A DNA stretch of 64,000 bases from Riptortus pedestris (Eukaryota > Arthropoda > Insecta > Hemiptera > Alydidae). The notes below the pieces were generated by a model. The model was not told the origin of the DNA. It worked only from the letters and a program-made list of their open reading frames with translations, and made no database searches. Numbering within the stretch: the first letter of the stretch is position 1; the number at the start of each line of letters is the position of its first letter. The stretch spans positions 134,753,501 to 134,817,500 of the forward strand of contig CM032232.1 of assembly GCA_019009955.1 (NCBI GenBank). Reading direction: 5' to 3'. Positions 56,112 through 64,000 of the stretch are shown here, piece after piece. Made by a program: the position numbers and the translations under genes.

Positions 56112-57155
56112 TACTCATCAGAAGAGCGTAAATCATTTCGAGCGATGGTTTTCCATGCACGGTGCAAAAGGAATTGCCTGGCTCATTCAAAATCGATTAT
56201 GTTGTCACGAGGTATGCATCATACCTAAGTGGCCGATAGATAGCGCCTTGCTGGTAGTCAGGTGCCAAGATATATAGTGAGATATCTTATTAGATTTCCA
56301 TTCGCTATAAGGCCCCTCGAGTACATGTGCTACAGGCGTCGCGACCCCCGTACCCAGCAGTTAATAAGTCTCTGGCAGTATAATGTACTCCCAGTCTGCA
56401 GTCATCCATACCCTTCCAGATAGCATCTGCCCATTCTGTCCTTCTGATCTAGTCATGCTTACCGTTACTGCGAATTATTCTAGCAACGCACTTGGGATAG
56501 TAACCCTCTCCTAATACTCGCCGGGTAATGGGGCATCGGGCTAGTTCCCCCGGCTTCCACTCTCTTCGCCACTTTGTTTTATTAGCCATTCTACCCCGGA
56601 GAGTACTCTGAAAGAAATCACACCGATCGGTTCATAGAATTCACTCTGCCTTTATTGACTTAACGGTATGAATATCTTTATAACTGAAGTTCCAAGTCTT
56701 GACTATTTTCTCCTTAAATTTTCTGAGTTGATGTGTTTAGGTAATTCGAATACTAATCATCTATTTATTGTTATATAGAGCTCCGCAACTCTGGCGATTT
56801 GGTTCTTTATGAAGATGGGATAAAACTAGTAAACAAAATAGTATAAAGAACACAACTAATATAACAGAACACAAAACACAAAAAGAAACGCGAACACTAC
56901 TCAAAAAAAAAAGGTATATTAATAAATTAAAACATAATTTGGGAATTTAAGTCCAGTATTCTTTACTTGGTGTAATCTGTTACTGGGGTTAAAAAAATAA
57001 CATAGCTTAGAATTATTATGGATAAAATATTAACATAAATTTGGATTAATTTATTCAGGTGAGGTACCTCGTAGTTCATATTGGTAAGAGTTGTTGAGCA
57101 TATCAATGTTTCTACGCCAATTACTTGCTTCATACATTGTAATACGAAAAAATGT
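56112..57155. other. Unrecognised DNA with a G+C-richer patch
   Basis: 56210-56570 has balanced composition and no long frame; perhaps a decayed retroposon. The rest is A+T-rich. Confidence 0.3.
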
Positions 57156-57159
57156 ATAA

Positions 57160-57582
57160 AGCAAAAGATACTCTAAATAACAAAGTAAAGAACTGTTGTT
57201 ATGTGCACGTTTGCCGAAAAACAAATAGTAAACGAAATATCACTACTTTTAATTTCAGGCCTCCCTTACAACCCCCACTCCTACTCCCAGAAATGTTGGT
57301 ATGGCTTATGATAATTAAGACGTCAACACTAATAAACATACCGAGTTTTATTTAGTTCGGTTGAGTCTTTTGAGCCCAATAATATTATTGGCTCACGCTT
57401 TAGCTTTTAGTCTATATCTCGTTTATACTTTGTTATACGACAAAAGTCTATATAACAAAAGTTACTCTAAATAATAGGATAAACAACTTTTGTAATACGC
57501 ATATTTGCCGAAAAAGCATTACGAAACGAAATATCGCTATTTTTAATTTTTGGCCCCTCTTTATAACCCCCTGTTCATCAAC
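57160..57582 (+). mobile_element. Family C repeat fragment
   Basis: About one and a half 3' modules (TTTGCCGAAAAACAAATAG, TACAACCCCCACTCCTAC, TTGTTATACGACAAAAGTC, ACGAAACGAAATATCGC). Head and tail are lost. Confidence 0.7.
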
Positions 57583-58085
57583 ATTATTTCAACACAACTG
57601 AACATGAAGAAATTTGAAGAAGTTTCGTGTTTTGAGGCAATGAAGGATGACATAAATAAAAAGTTCCATTATTTTTATTGTATACTAGGTACAAAACAGG
57701 CAATTTTAAATATGTTAATTTCATTTTTTTAATAAATGTTTTACATAGCATGTTCAAAATATAGATACGACTTTGGCTACCATTTTTTCGGCAAATACTA
57801 AGTGAAACAAAAATAGATATGCTTCTTTGTTTTTTGAGTAGATTTAAAAAATGTATTAAAAATTGTGGGGTAGATAGGAAACTCTTTCTTTTGAGCACGC
57901 GTTGTATAGGTCAAATTATTTTTTGAGGGAGTAGCAGATGACGCATTTGAAAGGTGTAGAAGAGAGCTACGACTTGGGTCTTTGCAATTTTGTATGTTGT
58001 GATATATGTAGCGGTTTAAATGATAGTTCAATTGTTTCCCACATATACGGGACACCCTGTATATATTTATGTATGTACTATTTAC
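57583..58085. other. Unrecognised A+T-rich DNA
   Basis: A minus-strand stretch of 104 codons (57898-57584) and an overlapping 85-codon one are open but unrecognised and Ser/Ile/Leu-rich. Confidence 0.3.
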
Positions 58086-58089
58086 AGGC

Positions 58090-58395
58090 TACACCTGGTA
58101 GTTAGTCTCGTGAACAAGTAAACCTGATTTTCAAGAGACCAAACAAGGGAATTACAGGTTTACAATCAGCCTTCTGCAACAGACCATTCAGCAATAAAGG
58201 CATCATGAGGAAAAATCCATTCACACCAGTAAAGGCATGAGTGGAGAAAATCCCATTTGTTGGATAGCCATTCCTCGGTAGCCTGTAGCCTGCACAAGCT
58301 GATCAATGATTGCTTATTAGCCAATATGAGTATGCGGAGTACAACTTTAATCTACACTCCAGTCTTGCCCCACTCACATGTTGTATATGTTAATT
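58090..58395. repeat. Family D repeat fragment
   Basis: CCTTCTGCAACAGACCATTC, AGCAATAAAGGCATCA and GCGGAGTACAACTTTAATCT...CTCCAGTCTTGCCC correspond to the copies at 38.9 and 40.7 kb; AAAATCC(A/C)ATT phrases repeat within it. Confidence 0.5.
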
Positions 58396-58436
58396 TCGAC
58401 AAGGAGGGGACTATATATTTTGGGGACATATCCATA

Positions 58437-59118
<682 letters not shown>

Positions 59119-59529
59119 ATAGAATTACTTAGAAGTTTATCCACCGAAGATATCAAAGCTATAGTTAAGACGTGGATGTGATCTTCTGACAACCGATACC
59201 CTCCGTGTCAAGGCAACCTAGCCTTGTCTCTCCTTTCCTCATTTATTAAAATACTCACGTACCATAGATATAAAATACACAACACACAGCATTCTTTAAG
59301 TGGAAGCACATCTACTTGAAGATAATGTATGGTATTGACATAGAGAAGAGGCACACCTTGACTTGTATTGTGTGAACCTTGTTTGCACTGGCTGATGGAT
59401 TGTGAAGGCGCAGTCTTGTATTCGTCCCAGGTGTCTGGGCGGACGTGACATAATTTCAAATATGATCCAGTGTGATATAACATGATTAGTTCATTCTCAC
59501 TTGATCAATAATATCTGATTTAAAGTAAG

Positions 59530-59757
59530 CTTGGGGCTCAGGTTAGCCATTTGAGTTAAAGTGGCGGCCTTAAGTTCACACGGTAAACTTAGAGTGGTAA
59601 GTTCCATTTCCGTCTGGGCAATTGGTATTTATTTATTGACGAGCTTATTAAATAAATTCCTTAGTCTAATCCTGGCTAGAAAAAGGGTGGTAACCTGTAG
59701 ATAATCCCTCCAAATTAGCAATAGTAGCAAAAAGCTAAAGTTAATAATTAATATTAA
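59530..59757 (+). mobile_element. Near full-length tRNA-derived SINE (family S)
   Basis: Head GGGGCTCAGGTTAGCCATTT (A-box region), a worn B box (GTAAGTTCCATTTCC), body CTGGGCAATTGGTATTTATT, CCTGGCTAGAAAAAGGGTGG, GTAACCTGTAGATAATCC, and A+T-rich tail TTAATAATTAATATTAAA. Length about 228 bp. Confidence 0.8.
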
Positions 59758-59781
59758 ATATGTCTGTACAATCGTCTAAAC

Positions 59782-60231
59782 CAGGGGTCTCCAAACTTTC
59801 CAGCCTTAGGGCCATACTGACACCAGTTAGTTCGGGGGGCCAAAACCATGCTCAGGTGTTGATTTATATTCGAGGAGTAGATAAAAGCTATGAAGTGCAT
59901 GAAGAACTTCTTGATATGTATAGTATTCATGGCACAACTACTGGTACAGATATTTTTAAAGGATTTGAAATGGTCATTAATCAACAATTATTAATTAATA
60001 ACAATAAGCCTACAACAATGTTATGAGTAGTTAGCCCATGACCATATCAATGTAGATGCCATATTAATAATTAGTCAACATAAAATTAGAATACTTCAGT
60101 AAACTAAATTTAATTTGCTATAAAAAATATGTTCTCTAAAAGGAGTTTTCAAGTATGTAGCTCTCCGCGGGCCGGACAAAATCTGTCCGCGGGCCGGATG
60201 TGGCCCTCGGGCCGTAGTTTGGAGACCCCTG
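59782..60231 (+). mobile_element. Internally deleted hAT transposon with 8-bp target duplication
   Basis: Ends CAGGGGTCTCCAAACTTTCC and GTAGTTTGGAGACCCCTG are inverted repeats. GTCTAAAC lies directly outside both (59774-59781 and 60232-60239), a perfect 8-bp duplication. A fragment of transposase coding survives inside. Length 450 bp, so it needs a transposase from elsewhere. Confidence 0.95.
59850..59984 (+). pseudogene. hAT transposase fragment, GTF2IRD2/ZBED-like
   Basis: In one open frame it reads AQVLIYIRGVDKSYEVHEEL, then LLDMYSIHGTTTGTDIFKG. The IRGV...F/YEVxEELL...M/IHGTTTGxDIF pattern is the start of the catalytic region in hAT transposases related to vertebrate GTF2IRD2 and ZBED5. 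About 45 residues survive of a protein that normally exceeds 500. The zinc finger upstream and the rest of the catalytic core are deleted. Confidence 0.8.
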
Positions 60232-60347
60232 GTCTAAACAATTCCAAAAAATGCAAAATTCAATCTGCTAAAAATGCTGTTGTACATGAAATGTCCTATA
60301 AATCTACTTTTTCTCTGTCTGGAACATTAACCTAGAATTAGCATCTT

Positions 60348-61150
60348 TAGTAGATTTCCCTTAAGAGTAATCAGCTATTGAGGACGCATTCATGTTGCAA
60401 TTTTCGACAAATTTCCACAAATGTCCTTCGAGCCAACCTAGTAGATGACGAAAATGAGTTCAGTTCAAAATTATACATATACTTGCCTTTTACAGCTCTA
60501 GCCGTCGCTATTTTTGTTTGATCATTACCAAACTCGATATATATGTGTTTTATGCAAACCTAAAATTAAGTTCATAATGGCCGAAATCGCACCTATGGGA
60601 GAAGGGATTTGGCGGGGTGGGGATTTCAAAAATATCTACAGGGACAATACTATTGTAAATTTAATTACCTATAAATGTTGCTATATACAATTATTCTGTA
60701 TCTTAACCGAGATATTTGCATTTTTTAGTTTTATGCCTTCAACAAAATCCCACTCCTATTCATATAAGAACAGTAACACGCTGTTATATCATATGAAACA
60801 CTTTTCTAATCTTAAATAACAAATATTGTTTTCAAAGACCTTTATTATACGAGATGCGTGTGAATTCGTTGTTTGATGACATCATAAATTAAGGTTTCCC
60901 GTTCTTGTTTCGAAAATGTTTATTTGATCTATACCATACCCGGCATTTAACCGTTTCAGTCAACACTTAAGATCATATTTGTTATTGGCATACATCTTGT
61001 AACTAAAATATTAAGCGAGTTATTAGCACTTTCTTGTTTTCAGTCTATAATAAACCTCCAGAATATATGGCAAGATGACTTTTCTAGTGTGTCATACCAG
61101 GACGTGGGAAATCAACTCAGTTTACGCAGCCCCCACGTGACGGACTTATT
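60348..61150 (+). mobile_element. Complete family A copy, long subfamily
   Basis: 5' end AGTAGATTTCCCTTAAGAGT; a short TA core (60468-60482); ACAGCTCTAGCCGTCGC; long-subfamily 3' half with CCACTCCTATTCATAT and TTTAACCGTTTCAGTCAACA; 3' end GTGGGAAATCAACTCAGTTT, ACGCAGCCCCCACGT and GACGGACTT. About 800 bp. Confidence 0.85.
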
Positions 61151-63630
61151 TCTTTTCCCAGCACGTCAAAAGGGTGTTTTAAATCCGTCTGTTTTTCGGA
61201 AGCTTGGAGATATTTAATACTTACATACCAGGTTTCTTTCTCTCCAATGGCTCAGAATTTGTTTAACAAACTGGTAAGTTTATGGAGGTAAGTATTATAT
61301 CGTATGTAAGGAGGACCAACTTTTTTTTTAATCTCCTACGTTTTCATCATCCTTTCTCATAAAACTAAAAGTAATTTAGATATTGTAAATATAAATCTGT
61401 AGCCCTGAGCCCAAACCAAAAATTTTACCCCTGTTAATCCCCCCCCCCCAGAAAATAAATTTGATCACCTCCCCCCCCCCCCCTTACCAAATCAAAACTG
61501 AATCATTGTATGGCTTTAGGCTAGAGTGTGCTGAACACAAAGCAAATTATTTGTAGGGTATTAGAAAATATAGTTTGAAATAAATTAGAAAAATGCATAT
61601 GCTAACATATTTGAAATATTTTGCAAACAAATAATTCCTAAAAATTCGAACTTGTAACTAATACTATTACCACGCATTAGATCTGTCGATGATAAAACTC
61701 AGAATTATTCTTAGTATATTCAATTTCCCTACTTAATCTGTTCTCTTTATCGTTCTGGTCTAATCTTAAAACAAGGGTTAATAAGTTTTACTACTTTTAA
61801 TGAAAATAAATAACTTGCCCCTAAATCAAGAAAACCTAATTTTATAATCAGGGTGGCATTGGAAATTCGCCTTTCTTTTCTTTTGTTTTTATTCGTCTGT
61901 TTAAATTGAAACTATTTCTTTAAGAAAAATGAAATTTGACGTAGAGATGGTATATTATTCAATAAACAATTGTTATATTGTAAGCACCAATGTTAAGTAT
62001 TATTGTATTTGCAAAACATATTACCCATTCTAGTGTTAAAGGAATTGCACTAGTAAGTATGTTAATCCATTACAGAGTCGTTTTTGATTTTAGTGGCATT
62101 TATTCACAACTGGGTTTTCTCTTCCGAAATTCCTTTATCATATTAAAGAAACGTCCACAAGGCTTATAAGAAAATTGCTTTAAATATAAAGTAGATTAAA
62201 ATATATCTATTCAGTTCTTCAGGAAAAATTTTAACCTTCAACTGATGAGTGAACTTGCAACATGTCTTTGGCCAAGAATAGTTGTTCTTTCTTTTATCCA
62301 ACCAACAATTAACCTTTGTTTTAGCAGTTAATGTTTAAAGAAAACCAGATATTTAACTTGTTCTTATGAGGTAGTCTTCAATTTTGTTCAAGTTCGCCAA
62401 TCTTGCATAGCAGATGAAAATATACTGACATATAATTTATTATATATTTTGACATTTAAGAAAACAAATATTTGTTTTTCTTGATATTCACTTTAATAAC
62501 TTGGTCAATTTAAATATGCCTAAATTTTCTTGAGCTCATTGAAAGAGGTAAATGTTTAAATATAAAATTCCAAAACTAGTATATTGAGAACTTCTTGGTT
62601 TAAATAAAATCATTTTTATTCACCGTACTCAAGTCCCCGCCCTGCTAGAAAAGCCCCAGAGTTCAAATATGTATATACATACATCCAAACATTCATTTAT
62701 TACACATACACACACAACATACTCACAAACAATTCTGTTAATAATCCAGCAGCCACTATTTTTGGATTTTTTGGCACGGGCCAAATTTTCAATATAATCT
62801 ATAGATATTGTCCATTCATGGCTTCAGAGAAGGGGTAAAATGCAATACTGTAAATATCTCTGTTATTATGCATAGCATTGAAAGAAATGTTTATTACCAA
62901 TTATTCTAGCTATGTTTACTACAATTGTTCTGTACATTTTTCTGTAATTTGAATTTTAAGATACAGAGGTTTTTTTGAGCTCTCCACTCCCAATACTCCT
63001 TAACTTAACTTGCATTTGCAAGCTAGTTAGCAAACTTAAATCTACAAATGTTTAAAAAAAATCATTCATAATTTCAATGATAACGAATTTTTCATTAAAA
63101 CATTAACATGACACACTCATTTAATCACGTACCCCCTATATGCCATTGTTTTTGTTGGTTCTTTACGATGTAAAGTGCATGGATAAATGTACTAGATGAT
63201 ATCATTGGTGAACATATTATTTACCAGAGGAACATTTTTCTCTAACTTAAATTTGTTTCCCTTCCAAATCCCAAGAAAGTAGACCCCACGCCCCTAAATA
63301 CTCTATTTTGTTACTAAATATCTTGAGTCAATTTGAATTTGAAGCCCTATTTACATTGATATCTTACAAAAGTAGAAATAAAGAATAGAATGCATGACAT
63401 TTGTTTTCCATTCCCGTGCTAGTCAAATACTGTGGCAAAGAATTGATGCCATGTTATACATGTTTTTTTAAATTAAAAAATTCATTGCTTTTATTTTCTA
63501 ATTTTTTTTTCCTTAGTTTGTTCTACAAAAATAAATTAGTAATGCTATAATCATTTTTCTTAACTTCAGTGTTGTCAGAATGATTCTAATTAATTAAACA
63601 AATCTCAATTATACCACGCCATAATTAGTT
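61151..63630. other. Unrecognised A+T-rich DNA
   Basis: Contains two C-runs (61440-61449 and 61471-61483). A faint family A-like piece may lie at 62800-62960 (AAATATCTCTGTTATTATGC, GAATTTTAAGATACAGAGG). No gene, RNA or confident repeat. Confidence 0.4.
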
Positions 63631-63632
63631 CA

Positions 63633-63759
63633 GTTTTAGCAGATTTCCCTTAAGGTAAGTCAGTTATTGAGGTCGTACTCATGATGCGATTTTCAAAATT
63701 TTTCTTCAAATGTCCATCGCTTCTACCTAGGAGATGACGAACATGAGGTCCGTTCAAAA

Positions 63760-63812
<53 letters not shown>

Positions 63813-64000
63813 CTGTTACCGCTCTAGCGGTCGCAATTATTGTTTCATCGTTACAAAACTCGAAATTTAGGCATTTAATGTAAAAAGAAAGATCAAGTTC
63901 GTTAATGGCTAAAATCGGACAAGGGGGAGGGGGGGTTTAGAGTGGAGGATTTTTGAAAATTCGAAATATCTCCGTTACTATATGTCGGATCGAAAAATAG
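63633..64000 (+). mobile_element. Family A copy, cut by the window edge
   Basis: 5' end AGCAGATTTCCCTTAAGGTA, CATGATGCGATTTTCAAAAT, CTAGGAGATGACGAACATG, (TA)n core (63763-63809), TTACCGCTCTAGCGGTCGCA with the perfect 14-base hairpin, GATCAAGTTCGTTAATGGC and CGAAATATCTCCGTTACTAT. The 3' half lies outside. Confidence 0.9.

Overview
This window reads as non-coding DNA from a large, repeat-rich animal genome, most likely an arthropod and probably an insect. It is A+T rich (roughly two thirds by eye) and shows no operons or dense coding. Its recognisable fossils are typical of animals: Jockey/CR1-type LINE tails, a hAT transposase fragment of the GTF2IRD2-like type, a tRNA-derived SINE, LTR-like promoters and a very abundant Helentron-derived (HINE/DINE-1-like) element. 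No complete host gene, rRNA, tRNA gene or CRISPR array is visible. The best candidate host-coding sequence is one 130-bp open segment with both splice sites (40430-40559); a 48-bp ATG-to-donor segment at 50630-50677 is weaker. The window may therefore be intergenic or lie inside long introns.

Family names used below. Family A is the HINE-like element, about 30 full or partial copies. It has a 5' subterminal motif AGCAGATTTCCC followed by a palindrome, a central microsatellite beside the hairpin ACCGCTCTAGCGGT, a 3' subterminal motif GGGAAATCTGCT, a terminal hairpin ACGCAG-loop-CTGCGT and the end GACGGACTTTT. Family S is a tRNA-derived SINE (9 copies). Family F is an element of about 610 bp that ends in a long hairpin (3 copies). 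Family C is a modular repeat with about 297-bp internal units, a head motif GGTACCCG and a tail beside TA repeats (4 copies). Family D is an old unclassified repeat (3 fragments).

Layout. 0-10 kb: a hAT end, SINE and family A fragments, two inverted family F copies and a LINE tail at 7.8-8.0 kb. 10-18.5 kb: the long family C copy, a third family F copy, SINEs, and one family A copy inserted inside another (16.9-18.45 kb). 18.6-20.5 kb: a 1.9-kb DNA transposon with long terminal inverted repeats, a 4-bp target duplication and a broken transposase gene. 21.4-24.3 kb: a Jockey-like LINE fragment, then a family A copy that contains a solo-LTR candidate, a (CT)n run and a 1.2-kb satellite of 85-bp units. 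24.3-41 kb: mostly unrecognised DNA with family A pieces, a LINE tail (29 kb), a 700-bp CT-rich tract (32.1-32.85 kb) and the candidate exon. 41-48 kb: family A, S and C pieces and microsatellites. 48.2-50.5 kb: an element with terminal inverted repeats whose core is a 167-bp tandem array. 50.5-61 kb: an LTR candidate, two hAT derivatives with perfect 8-bp target duplications, and a three-layer nest (54.4-56.1 kb). 61-64 kb: quiet DNA, then a family A copy cut by the window edge.

The elements interact by insertion into one another and by seeding tandem repeats: the 85-bp satellite grew from the 5' end of a family A copy, and almost every large dinucleotide run sits at the same internal position of family A. 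These nested insertions give a relative age order, with family A both a frequent host and, at 16.98 kb, itself an insert.
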